A stretch of 38,770 bases of DNA from Clostridiales bacterium. GTDB lineage: Bacteria; Bacillota; Clostridia; Peptostreptococcales; Acidaminobacteraceae. Where the stretch lies: NCBI GenBank assembly GCA_016342415.1, contig JAEIOD010000038.1:1-38770 (forward strand). The letters run 5' to 3'. Position 1 is the stretch's first letter, and each line of letters opens with the position of its first letter. The position numbers and the translations under genes are program-made. The notes under the pieces were generated by a model. That model was not told the DNA's origin. It searched no databases and was given only the letters and a program-made list of their open reading frames with translations. This document shows, piece by piece, positions 1 to 8,219 of the stretch.

Positions 1-34
1 ACAAGCAGCCTAAAATCAAGAAAGGAGTTCATAA

Positions 35-232
35 CTAAGAATCTGAATTTCGTGTCTTGACAAGCGTGCACATTATAATCTGATTCACTTCATAACAGAT
101 AAACTCTAATGATTTAACATGTTCTACATAATTGAGAAGTGATTCTTCTATACCGAACCATTCAGGTAAATCTCTTAATACATTAAGACAAATCTCACTT
201 TTTTTTACTGGATCATTTATTACTTTAATCAT
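35..232 (-). pseudogene. truncated GNAT acetyltransferase remnant
   Basis: The 65-residue reading frame starts with ATG overlapping the end of the upstream GNAT gene by 8 bp. Residues 1-50 resemble the N-terminus of a common Bacillota GNAT group (the LPEWFGIEES segment at about residues 22-31 is typical, from memory of the family). The acetyl-CoA-binding motif and the rest of the fold are missing: the frame ends at 35-37 and no other frame in the remaining 34 bases clearly continues it. A full member would be about 130-150 residues. It is probably a broken gene, but the window edge prevents seeing whether a frameshifted remainder continues to the left. Confidence 0.4.
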
Positions 233-842
233 TTACTTCTCCATCTATTAAAAAGTTCTGAAACTGTTTATCATATAAGACTGCTTCTTTGCTGTTGACT
301 TCAAATAATGGTGACTCATAAAATTTACCCTGTTTATCAGCTAAATCCCCTTCAATCAATTCCATGGCCATAAATGCGGGGAAGTTTTTACCTTCTATTG
401 TTGTTATATGAAACTCTTTTGCTTCTTTAAACCCAAATCTAGGATAGTAAGTCGGATGACCGAAGAAAATAACTGCTCCATATCCAAGTCTTTTCGCAAC
501 TTCTAAGGAATGACGCATCAGAGCACTACCAACCCCCCGTTTTTGAAAACTTGGTAAAACACTTAAGGGACCAAAGTTTAAAACTTCATGTAAAGAACCA
601 TCTTCTAACTCAACATGGGCTAAACTGTACATGATATTTCCTACCAGTTCACCATCTATTTCTGCAACAAAGTTTAATTCTTTAACAAACTCAGGTGCCA
701 ACCGAAGTGTGTGAGCTAAGTAATGTTCGTCACATCCTATACCGATTTTTTCAACTCTTTCATCACTCCAAAATGCCTTTCTAGTTAACTGTTCTACACT
801 GTTTATGTCTTTTTCTTGTTCAAGTCTTAAAATAATATTCAA
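225..842 (-). CDS. GNAT family N-acetyltransferase (YhbS-like)
   Basis: This 205-residue protein has the GNAT fold. The acetyl-CoA-binding motif A is at about residues 95-110 (FQKRGVGSALM), followed by the family's GHPTYYPRFGF segment at about 127-137. It should transfer an acetyl group from acetyl-CoA to an amine; the substrate cannot be read from sequence. The only in-frame start is TTG, with an AAAGG-like ribosome site about 10 bases upstream, so initiation may be weak. The next minus-strand frame (the GNAT remnant) starts inside its stop region, suggesting translational coupling. The gene begins about 130 bp downstream of the symporter gene, after that gene's terminator. Confidence 0.85.
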   Translation of the reverse strand: MNIILRLEQEKDINSVEQLTRKAFWSDERVEKIGIGCDEHYLAHTLRLAPEFVKELNFVAEIDGELVGNIMYSLAHVELEDGSLHEVLNFGPLSVLPSFQKRGVGSALMRHSLEVAKRLGYGAVIFFGHPTYYPRFGFKEAKEFHITTIEGKNFPAFMAMELIEGDLADKQGKFYESPLFEVNSKEAVLYDKQFQNFLIDGEVND

Positions 843-922
843 TCTATCACAACCTTTCTTAGTTACTTTTACTTTATTATATCAAATTAAAATATATTCT
901 TCTTTTACAATAAGATGACACC

Positions 923-946
923 AAAAAGACCAGTATACACTGGCCT
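923..946 (-). terminator. intrinsic terminator of the symporter gene
   Basis: On the minus strand an 8-bp stem (AGGCCAGT / ACTGGTCT, one G-U pair) with a 4-base loop is followed by five T residues. It lies about 25 bp past the symporter stop codon. Confidence 0.75.
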
Positions 947-972
947 CTTCTTGAATTTATTTTGAATCAATT

Positions 973-2445
973 CTAATTTATATTTTCTACATAATCATCT
1001 ATTTCATCTGCACATTCCACCCAGAAATCTGCATTCTTGATGCCTAGTTTGATAGGATCAAAAATTGGATCAAGACCTGCTTTCTTTTGCTCTTCATAAT
1101 CTTTAAGCGCAACCAGTGCTGGTTTCCTTAACAGAACAATCGCTACAATATTTAAGTATGCCATCAATGCAACACCAATATCACCGATACCCCAGATTAC
1201 TTCAGCCTTTTGTACGGCACCAAATAGTACAGCACCCAAGAGTGCGATTCTTAATACATTGATTAACCATTTGTTGCCATTGTCTTTTGTTAAATACGCT
1301 ACATTACATTCTGCAATATAGTAATATGCCATAATTGTTGTAAATGCAAAGAAAAGAAGTGAAATTGCAACAAATATCGAACCGAAACCAGGGAATACAG
1401 ATTCAACTGCCATTTGTGTATAAACTGGTCCAATTGAAACATCGCCAATTTGATTCACTAAGAATTCTCCACCCGGACCAATAACATTGTACATACCTGT
1501 GATGATAATCATAAATCCAGTTGCTGAACATACAAATAATGTATCGATATATACTGAGAAGGCTTGAACCAAACCTTGTTTTACTGGATGTGTTACTTCT
1601 GCAGCAGCTGCTGCATGAGGTCCAGTACCTTGACCGGCTTCATTCGAATAAATACCTCTTTTCACACCCCAAAGTACTGCATAACCAAGTAAACCACCAA
1701 ATACAGGTTGAACACCAATAGCACTTGATACAATCAATTTAAATACACTTGGTAACTCAGTAATATTCATAACTATAATAACTAATGATACTAGAATATA
1801 TGCAATTGCCATAAACGGCACAACAATTTCTGCTACTTTTCCAATTCTTTTAACACCACCGAAAATAATTAATGCTAAAAATCCAACGATACCAATACCA
1901 GAAATAAGAGGTGAAATACTAAATGCTTCTTCCATACCTAATGCGATACTGTTTGATTGAACACCAGGCATAAATAGACCCATCGCAAGCATTGTAATCA
2001 CTGCAAATAAGACAGCATACCATTTTTGGCCCAATCCTTTTTCAATATAATACGCGGGTCCACCACGGTACTCGCCATTTTGCTTTACCTTATAGATTTG
2101 AGCCAATGCTGATTCAACATAAGCTGATCCTGCACCTACAAAAGCAATAACCCACATCCAAAACAATGCACCAGGACCACCTAACGCGATGGCTGTAGCA
2201 ACGCCTGCGATGTTACCTGTACCTACACGACCCGAAATTGAAATTGCAAATGCCTGAAATGACGACACGCCACTTTCTGATGATTCACCTTTAAATAATA
2301 ATCTTACCATTTCTTTGATATGTCGCACTTGTACGAATTTTGTGACAATTGTGAAGAATAAACCACTCAACAAACACATACCTATCAACCAGTTGTTCCA
2401 AACCAATCCATTAATAAAACTAACTACTTTTTCTAATGTTTCCAT
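973..2445 (-). CDS. AGCS family sodium:alanine/glycine symporter
   Basis: This is a 490-residue polytopic membrane protein with the family hallmarks near the N-terminus (SISGRVGTGNIAGVATAI and GGPGALFWMW) and the internal NEAGQGTGPHAAAAA segment. It imports a small neutral amino acid with Na+. A longer frame begins at 2481, but ATG 2443-2445 is chosen: it has an AAGGGGG site 5 bases upstream, and the predicted sigma-54 transcription start (about 2473) lies downstream of the 2481 codon. The gene is monocistronic, bounded by a -24/-12 promoter and a hairpin terminator. The neighbouring operon encodes a sigma-54 activator, its probable regulator. Confidence 0.93.
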   Translation of the reverse strand: METLEKVVSFINGLVWNNWLIGMCLLSGLFFTIVTKFVQVRHIKEMVRLLFKGESSESGVSSFQAFAISISGRVGTGNIAGVATAIALGGPGALFWMWVIAFVGAGSAYVESALAQIYKVKQNGEYRGGPAYYIEKGLGQKWYAVLFAVITMLAMGLFMPGVQSNSIALGMEEAFSISPLISGIGIVGFLALIIFGGVKRIGKVAEIVVPFMAIAYILVSLVIIVMNITELPSVFKLIVSSAIGVQPVFGGLLGYAVLWGVKRGIYSNEAGQGTGPHAAAAAEVTHPVKQGLVQAFSVYIDTLFVCSATGFMIIITGMYNVIGPGGEFLVNQIGDVSIGPVYTQMAVESVFPGFGSIFVAISLLFFAFTTIMAYYYIAECNVAYLTKDNGNKWLINVLRIALLGAVLFGAVQKAEVIWGIGDIGVALMAYLNIVAIVLLRKPALVALKDYEEQKKAGLDPIFDPIKLGIKNADFWVECADEIDDYVENIN

Positions 2446-2482
2446 GTTGTCCCCCTTTATATAGCAATACCGTCTATACATA

Positions 2483-2500
2483 TTGCAAGTGTGATGCCAA
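2483..2500 (-). promoter_or_regulatory. sigma-54 (-24/-12) promoter of the symporter gene
   Basis: The minus strand reads TTGGCATCACACTTGCAA. It has the GG and GC dinucleotides at exactly the spacing of the sigma-54 consensus (TTGGCAC-N5-TTGCA) and differs from its conserved core at one base. The expected start point is near 2473, giving a short leader with a strong ribosome site before ATG 2445. Confidence 0.82.
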
Positions 2501-2535
2501 GTTTCTATGAATACGTTTTCCTACTGCTTCCAATG

Positions 2536-2551
2536 GTTACATATTTGTAAC
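2536..2551. promoter_or_regulatory. possible activator-binding dyad (UAS)
   Basis: The inverted repeat GTTAC-N6-GTAAC is centred about 70 bp upstream of the predicted sigma-54 start. It is a plausible binding site for the NtrC-type activator encoded next door, but it is short and only one copy is seen. Confidence 0.35.
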
Positions 2552-2553
2552 AT

Positions 2554-2583
2554 AAAAAAGAGTGAGCATTTTTTTGCTCACTC
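2554..2583 (-). terminator. intrinsic terminator of the regulator operon
   Basis: The perfect 9-bp stem GAGTGAGCA / TGCTCACTC (2560-2568 with 2575-2583) lies just past the response-regulator stop codon and is followed on the minus strand by six T residues. It separates the regulator operon from the symporter promoter. Confidence 0.85.
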
Positions 2584-2593
2584 TCCTGGAAGT

Positions 2594-3925
2594 TTATTTC
2601 TCAATTTTATATTTTTCTACTTTATTGAACAGTTGTCTTCTCGATATTCCGAGTTGCTCAGCAGACTTTGTCATGTTATATTTATTTTCTTCAAGTGTTT
2701 TGATAATAAATACTTTCTCAGCCTGATCACGATAACTTCTTAACGTTTCTCCTTCTGTAGGTTCACCACTAAAATGTTCTGGCAAATCCTCTGCAAGTAT
2801 TTCACCATTTTCAGATAATACAACCAACCTTTCGATAATGTTTCTCAGTTCACGTATGTTGCCTGGATAGTCGTATTGAAGTAGTCTCGATATCACCAAA
2901 TCTTCTATATGTACAATATCTTTCTTCATTTCATTCTTAACTTTATCAAAGAAATATTGAATCAAAGCTGGTAAATCTTCTTTTCTATCTCTAAGCGGTG
3001 GAATTGTCACTGCAATAGTACTGACTCTATAAAACAGGTCTTCTCTAAATTCTGATTGCTCAATCAAAGTATTCAAATCTCTATTTGTCGCACAAATTAA
3101 TCTGAAGTCAATTTCTCGCAACTGATTGCTTCCAATCCGTTCAATGGCTTTCGATTCAAGTGATCTTAACAATTTCACTTGAATATTCAAGCTTGTATCT
3201 CCAATTTCATCTAGGAAGAGTGTTCCATAATCAGCAGCTTCAAACCTTCCGATTCTCATTTCATTAGCACCAGTAAAAGCACCTTTTTCATGTCCAAACA
3301 ACTCTGATTCTAAAAGGCTTTCAGAAAAAGCATGACAGTTTACAGCTACAAATGCTTCTTGATTTCTAGAACTTAACTGATGAATGTATTGAGCTAGTAT
3401 TTCTTTACCGACACCCGATTCGCCTAGTAATAAAATACTGACATCTGTTTTTGCCGCTTTTTCGATCGTGTCCAATACTTTTCTAAATCCCGGATTTTTT
3501 GTTTCAAACACAAAATCCGAATTCTTATGAGCGCTTCTTTTAATATAACGTCGTAATTTTGCCACTTTTTTTATCTCTATAATCAGTTCATCTGGGTCAT
3601 GACTTTTAATAAAATAACTAAAAGCCCCTTTCTTCATTGCATCTACAGCATTTTGAACAGATCCATAACCTGTAAAAATAATGACTTCAGTATCTGAGAA
3701 GTCTTCTTTAATCTTTTCCAAAAGTTCAAGTCCTGTCATATTTGGCATAATTAAATCTGTAATTACCAGATCAAAACTTTCTCTTTTTAGCTTTTTTAAT
3801 GCTTCTTGACCACTATTTGCAGTCTGAACTCTAAATTGATTGGATTCCAAGATCAATTTGATAACGTCCAAGTATTCCATTTCATCATCAACTAATAATA
3901 TTTTAAAATGTGCTTGATTCATCAT
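2594..3925 (-). CDS. NtrC-family sigma-54-dependent response regulator
   Basis: The 443-residue protein has three domains. A receiver (about 1-120) carries acidic residues D13, D14, phosphoacceptor D57, T85 and K107. An AAA+ sigma-54 activation domain (about 140-370) has Walker A GESGVGKE at 168-175, the sigma-54-contacting GAFTGA loop at 215-220 and LFLDE at 236-240. A Fis-type helix-turn-helix is at about 400-440. It should bind upstream of -24/-12 promoters and remodel sigma-54 polymerase by ATP hydrolysis. K107 is followed by Ser rather than the usual Pro. Its start overlaps the kinase stop by 4 bp, so the two are coupled. The likely target is the adjacent symporter. Confidence 0.95.
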   Translation of the reverse strand: MMNQAHFKILLVDDEMEYLDVIKLILESNQFRVQTANSGQEALKKLKRESFDLVITDLIMPNMTGLELLEKIKEDFSDTEVIIFTGYGSVQNAVDAMKKGAFSYFIKSHDPDELIIEIKKVAKLRRYIKRSAHKNSDFVFETKNPGFRKVLDTIEKAAKTDVSILLLGESGVGKEILAQYIHQLSSRNQEAFVAVNCHAFSESLLESELFGHEKGAFTGANEMRIGRFEAADYGTLFLDEIGDTSLNIQVKLLRSLESKAIERIGSNQLREIDFRLICATNRDLNTLIEQSEFREDLFYRVSTIAVTIPPLRDRKEDLPALIQYFFDKVKNEMKKDIVHIEDLVISRLLQYDYPGNIRELRNIIERLVVLSENGEILAEDLPEHFSGEPTEGETLRSYRDQAEKVFIIKTLEENKYNMTKSAEQLGISRRQLFNKVEKYKIEK

Positions 3926-5865
3926 AACTCCTTTTTTTGGGGAAATACCATTGTAAACTCAGTGCCTTTGTCTAAAACACTGCGAACACTTATGGTTCCA
4001 CCTAACTTCTCTATCTCAGTATACACAATATACAATCCCAGTCCGGTGCCTTCTCCAGGCGCTTTTGTCGTGTAAAACGGATTAAACAATTGATCTAGCG
4101 CCTCATCACTTAAACCACACCCTGTGTCTTTTACCTTAATAACCAACTGATCATGTTCTTCATAAGCAAGGATAGTTAAAGTGCCATCAACACCAATTGC
4201 ATCAATAGCATTTGAAAATAAATTGATTAATATATGTTTCATGGATTCCAAATTCATAACAACCATCATTTGATCATCACACAGAAATTCAACTTTTATT
4301 TTAGTATTCGCAAGACTCTTTTCATGAAGCTGTATGATACTTAAGATAAAATCATGAAGTTTAAACGAAACCTTCTCAGTTCCTGATATTCTTGAAAAAT
4401 TCAATAGATTGTCAATGATATTACTCGCTCTTTCAACTGATTTTTCAATCATCTCATAAGATTTTTCTTGTGTTTTCGGATCATGATTTTTCTTTAAAAC
4501 ATAAGTATAATTACGAATAAGTCCTAAAGGGTTTCTAATCTCATGTGCTACTCCTGCAGCAAGCTGACCAATGGCGGCCATTTTATTTGCCGAGAGCAAT
4601 TGTCTTTCGTTTATTTTTTTTGATGTGATATCTTTTAACATCACAATAATAGATTGTCCTGCTTCATCAATTTCATGAATACTCACGTCATAATAAACAT
4701 TGTTAAAAACATATTCCTTATCTGTTTCTAAGTTTAAATCAATCAACTCATTGATTGGTAAATTCATAACATCTGATTTGTTTTTATTGATGACATGAAA
4801 GAATGCTTTATTACCATTGATTACACGGTGTGACTCATCCAGTACAATCATTAAGTGAGTCAACCCATCAAAGGTTGTCTGAAGTGCCATTTCACTAGCT
4901 TCCAACGCTTCTTCTACCTCTTTTTTTAAATAACCATTCCAGGTGTAAAATAGATAGGCAGATACTAAAATTACAATCAGAGCAAAAAAACCTGGCATCA
5001 AATATTTATTAGCACCTTCAGGATTACTAATCGGTGACGAGATGCCAAACCACTTTTGCTGAATACGAATCAAGGTCTGTTTTCGATTTAAAGCTTTAAT
5101 ACCTTTGTTAAGTATATCAACTAATTCAGGTTCTGATTTTGAAACACCTAATACAAATGTGTTTTTATAAAGTAATTCGTCGTGTATTTTGAAGTCTTCT
5201 GTCATATTATAATAATTCAAGAAATGATAGATGACACTCTCATCACCTACAACAGCATCGACTTTACCATCTTTTAATAGATTTACAGCTTCTCGGTAAT
5301 CATCTGTATTAACAATGATCGCATCTTTAGCTTCTCGATTTAAATATTCATTAACATAATCACCCGTTTGGGCAGCTACCCTGTTGCCGTTAAGATCTTT
5401 TACATTATTTATCTTATTATTATTTCTATTGACCACAATTACTGCATTCTGATAGAATATCGTGTTCGTAAAGTTATATGATTCCGAACGTATATCAGAG
5501 GGATACATATCCACCATATCAACTTTGCCTGCCTTAAGGTTATCCAAAGCATTTTGCCATATATCTGGTTGTACTTTTATTTCAACACCCAGTTCTAAAG
5601 ACAATGCTTCCATATAATCTACAACTATCCCAACATACTTACCTGAATTGGCATCAATATTTCTAAGAGGTGGGGTATCATGATCTGAAGAGTATATTAA
5701 ATATTCCTTATCGTCTAGCCATGCACGTTCTTCACTTGTTAGAGTATTTCTGCTAAATATCATACTCAAATCATTATTGGAATATATATAATTGTTATTA
5801 GCAATCAATAATAGAATACCAGATGCTATGACTATCAATAATGATATTAATACTTGTTTCTTCAT
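3922..5865 (-). CDS. sensor histidine kinase with solute-binding-protein-like sensor domain
   Basis: The 647-residue protein has an N-terminal membrane segment (about 5-22). An extracytoplasmic SBP_bac_3-type domain (about 45-275) resembles polar amino acid binding proteins. A second membrane segment is at about 291-307 and a PAS-like region at about 325-415. HisKA follows with phosphoacceptor H441 (AHEIRNPLG), then a HATPase domain (N-box NLFSNAIDAIG, G boxes DTGCGLS and GEGTGLGLYIV). It should bind a small ligand outside the cell and phosphorylate the adjacent NtrC-type regulator. Start and stop overlap its neighbours by 4 bp each, in one operon with the FosB-like gene upstream. Confidence 0.94.
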   Translation of the reverse strand: MKKQVLISLLIVIASGILLLIANNNYIYSNNDLSMIFSRNTLTSEERAWLDDKEYLIYSSDHDTPPLRNIDANSGKYVGIVVDYMEALSLELGVEIKVQPDIWQNALDNLKAGKVDMVDMYPSDIRSESYNFTNTIFYQNAVIVVNRNNNKINNVKDLNGNRVAAQTGDYVNEYLNREAKDAIIVNTDDYREAVNLLKDGKVDAVVGDESVIYHFLNYYNMTEDFKIHDELLYKNTFVLGVSKSEPELVDILNKGIKALNRKQTLIRIQQKWFGISSPISNPEGANKYLMPGFFALIVILVSAYLFYTWNGYLKKEVEEALEASEMALQTTFDGLTHLMIVLDESHRVINGNKAFFHVINKNKSDVMNLPINELIDLNLETDKEYVFNNVYYDVSIHEIDEAGQSIIVMLKDITSKKINERQLLSANKMAAIGQLAAGVAHEIRNPLGLIRNYTYVLKKNHDPKTQEKSYEMIEKSVERASNIIDNLLNFSRISGTEKVSFKLHDFILSIIQLHEKSLANTKIKVEFLCDDQMMVVMNLESMKHILINLFSNAIDAIGVDGTLTILAYEEHDQLVIKVKDTGCGLSDEALDQLFNPFYTTKAPGEGTGLGLYIVYTEIEKLGGTISVRSVLDKGTEFTMVFPQKKEL

Positions 5866-6263
5866 AATGCCTCACTTATCTTAATATCGTCACGATACTC
5901 TTTATAGTGCAATAACCGATTTTTTAAATTTCCTGTATGAAACTCGATTAAATTCATATCCATATCTCTAATATAAATCGATACAAACTCATTAGAATGT
6001 CTTAATCTTCCTAGTTCATAACGAATGCCAACTTCTCCCAAATGACTTTTTAACTTTTCTAGATCATCAGAAAAAAAAGCAACATGACTGTAAGTTTCTA
6101 CACGACTGACATTTTCTTGATTAAGTGCAAACCAAATACCATCCAAATCATAATAAGCTAAAGCTTCTCCATATGCGATGGGTGATTTTCCAAATAGTTT
6201 ATTATAAAATAAGACAGCTTCTGTAATATCAGAAACTGAATAAGTAATGTGATTAATAATCAT
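5862..6263 (-). CDS. FosB-like metallothiol transferase (VOC superfamily)
   Basis: This 133-residue protein of the glyoxalase/fosfomycin-resistance superfamily closely follows the FosB layout: metal ligands H5 (INH), H60 (SHVAFF) and E107 (IEFHTG), plus the YYDLDGIWFALN strand. FosB enzymes add bacillithiol or cysteine to fosfomycin using a divalent metal. The frame extends 4 codons further upstream, but ATG 6261-6263 has a GAGG site at proper spacing and matches the usual FosB start. That start lies inside the end of the preceding membrane-protein gene. Its place directly before a two-component system is unusual for a plain resistance gene; a different epoxide or thiol-acceptor substrate is possible. 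Confidence 0.85.
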   Translation of the reverse strand: MIINHITYSVSDITEAVLFYNKLFGKSPIAYGEALAYYDLDGIWFALNQENVSRVETYSHVAFFSDDLEKLKSHLGEVGIRYELGRLRHSNEFVSIYIRDMDMNLIEFHTGNLKNRLLHYKEYRDDIKISEAL

Positions 6264-6786
6264 AATCGTCCTCATATTTAGGTTTTTTAATCATTAAATA
6301 AATAGCTATACATAAACTTGATACGATGACTAGGAAACCTGTTATTAGATATATAACAAAGAGCTTCATCTGTTCTTTCTTAATTAATAATACTACAGGT
6401 TCACTATATTCTGCAACTAATTGATAATCTCCTGGTATTAAAATATCAAAAGAGAGTATCGATTTTCCTGCTCTGGAATTGATGGTATAAGTACTATTTA
6501 CTTTTGATGATTCTACTGGAATTCTACTCGATTGTTCATCGAATACACTGAATATAAAACCATTTAAACTGGAGCCATTTGTTGAGTAAATCGTACCTTC
6601 AAATGCTGATTGATATTCATGATAAACAGTATAATGTCCGGTTTCTAATGTCACAACCATCTCATCAGGTGTTATCAGTTTTATGGATTCTCCAAACATC
6701 AATGTCACACTATAGACAATTGAAGCACTTCCTAACACTATACCTAGTATTAAAATCCAAATCCCTTGTTTGAGTGTTCTATTCAT
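6253..6786 (-). CDS. two-span membrane protein of unknown function
   Basis: I do not recognise this 177-residue protein. It has an N-terminal membrane segment (about 8-30), a central extracytoplasmic region of about 110 residues that looks beta-rich, and a second membrane segment (about 138-167) followed by a short acidic, tyrosine-rich cytoplasmic tail (KPKYEDDYDY). It overlaps the Nudix-GNAT gene by 8 bp and the FosB-like gene by about 11 bp, so it is part of the same operon as the kinase/regulator pair. An accessory role in sensing or transport is possible, but nothing in the sequence shows it. Confidence 0.75.
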   Translation of the reverse strand: MNRTLKQGIWILILGIVLGSASIVYSVTLMFGESIKLITPDEMVVTLETGHYTVYHEYQSAFEGTIYSTNGSSLNGFIFSVFDEQSSRIPVESSKVNSTYTINSRAGKSILSFDILIPGDYQLVAEYSEPVVLLIKKEQMKLFVIYLITGFLVIVSSLCIAIYLMIKKPKYEDDYDY

Positions 6787-7684
6787 TTGATACCTCTAGT
6801 AGTTTTGACATATGATATTCATCTACATATTCACCATCAATTAACATGGCATCATTTTTTATCCCTTCTATTTGAAATCCCATTTTCTTATAAAGAGATA
6901 CACCAGCTAGGTTATGTGTCATAACAGATAACTCCAGACGATGTAAATGATTCAACTTAGAATACTCAAATAAACGATTGAATAAAAGAGTTCCATACTT
7001 TTGTCCTGCTATTGATAACTTCATGCCAATTACAATATAGCCAACATGTTTGATGCGATTACAACTCCCTTTATTCATCATAATGAATCCACCTAATCCA
7101 TTATCATCAATTACGTACATAATGCCATTCTTCCTAATCATTTCAATTCTGTGTCTGACTTCTTCTATAGTCGTTTGACGCTCATCTGCTTCATACATCA
7201 TATATTTAGTTTCTTGATCTAGCTGATGAAATAACTCATACAGCCCTCTAGCGTCTTTTAATTCTACTTCTCTAATAGATAAAAAGTTTTTGACGTACTG
7301 AAGTAAAATAGGTTGTATTTTTTCATATGTCCATTTAAATTCTGCTTGCATAGGTTTTACATCAACAATTTCGGAGTCCGGCAAAGACCCTATAGTATCA
7401 ATTTTCGCATAGAATAAGCGTCCATAATTACATGAATCATATCTTTCTACTGAATAGTCTCCGACAGCAAGCAATTCAAAAGACAAAGCGCCAGTTTCTT
7501 CATAAAGCTCTCGTTCGGCTGCTTGAAGAGCGGTTTCCCCCACTTCAATATGACCACCAGGAATCTCGTAAGTTGTTCTATCCTTATGTTTTACCATCAA
7601 CCATTCATTATTATACATCGCTGCGATAACAACATATTTAAGTGATCTTTCTTTTGTTTCATGAATATTTATCTTCATTGCCAT
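6779..7684 (-). CDS. Nudix hydrolase - GNAT acetyltransferase fusion
   Basis: This 301-residue protein has two catalytic domains. Residues 1-135 form a Nudix domain with a canonical box at 44-66 (GHIEVGETALQAAERELYEE, then TGA), which cleaves nucleoside diphosphates linked to another moiety. Residues about 137-295 form a GNAT domain with motif A around the GQKYGTLLF segment and a RimJ/L-like end (NLAGVSLYKKMGFQIEG). Two ATG codons lie at the start; the first has AAGGA 3 bases upstream and the third codon has it at a more normal distance. It overlaps both neighbours. The joint substrate is unknown; a nucleotide-linked amine is a reasonable guess. Confidence 0.9.
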   Translation of the reverse strand: MAMKINIHETKERSLKYVVIAAMYNNEWLMVKHKDRTTYEIPGGHIEVGETALQAAERELYEETGALSFELLAVGDYSVERYDSCNYGRLFYAKIDTIGSLPDSEIVDVKPMQAEFKWTYEKIQPILLQYVKNFLSIREVELKDARGLYELFHQLDQETKYMMYEADERQTTIEEVRHRIEMIRKNGIMYVIDDNGLGGFIMMNKGSCNRIKHVGYIVIGMKLSIAGQKYGTLLFNRLFEYSKLNHLHRLELSVMTHNLAGVSLYKKMGFQIEGIKNDAMLIDGEYVDEYHMSKLLEVSNE

Positions 7685-8211
7685 TCGTCCTTTAATATAC
7701 CGTAAACAACATTGTCTACATATTCGCCATTGATGAACTCAGCAGCTCTTATAGTGCCTTCTTCTGTAAAACCTAGCCTTTCTGGTATTTTCCGACTACT
7801 CGTGTTATGAGTAGCACAGTAGATTTCAACTTTATGAATATCTCTTTCAAAAGCAACATCAATCATTGCTTTACATGCTTTCGTCATAATACCTTTTCCA
7901 GTATGTTTTTCATCCATCCAATAGCCTATAGCAATACTTTTATTAAAAACTTTATAGTTTTGGTGTGAAATGAATCCAACCATGATATCATTATACCAAA
8001 TCGTAACTTTAGGTCCTTGTCCATTACCATAATCCTTCATTGCAGATTTGATAAAACCTGTCATAATAGATTCATCAGTCATTTTATCCAACCAACCAAA
8101 CCATGGTCTAAAATAGTCTCTGTTTTCATCAACAATTCTGTACAGTGCAAGGGCATCTTTTAGTGTTACATATCTTAGTTCAACATGTTCATCTATTATT
8201 AGTTTAAACAT
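7675..8211 (-). CDS. RimJ/RimL-type GNAT acetyltransferase
   Basis: This 178-residue protein looks like a complete RimL/YdaF-type GNAT: IELRY-like start strand, IGYWMDEKHTGKGIMTKAC for acetyl-CoA binding (about 95-113), and the C-terminal NTSSRKIPERLGFTEEGTIR signature. Relatives acetylate alpha-amino groups of ribosomal proteins or small molecules. AGGAG lies 5 bases before the ATG. It sits 8 bp after the HD-domain gene and overlaps the Nudix-GNAT gene by 10 bp. The next gene also carries a GNAT domain, but the two are clearly divergent in sequence. Confidence 0.9.
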   Translation of the reverse strand: MFKLIIDEHVELRYVTLKDALALYRIVDENRDYFRPWFGWLDKMTDESIMTGFIKSAMKDYGNGQGPKVTIWYNDIMVGFISHQNYKVFNKSIAIGYWMDEKHTGKGIMTKACKAMIDVAFERDIHKVEIYCATHNTSSRKIPERLGFTEEGTIRAAEFINGEYVDNVVYGILKDEWQ

Positions 8212-8219
8212 AATTACTC

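Noticed and set aside
2443..2481. Upstream start codon of the symporter at 2481
   Set aside because: It lies upstream of the predicted sigma-54 transcription start and has no ribosome site; ATG 2445 has a strong one.
2507..2743. 78-codon plus-strand frame antisense to the response regulator end
   Set aside because: It starts in the sigma-54 promoter region, runs through the terminator hairpin and overlaps the strongly conserved HTH of the regulator; no ribosome site.
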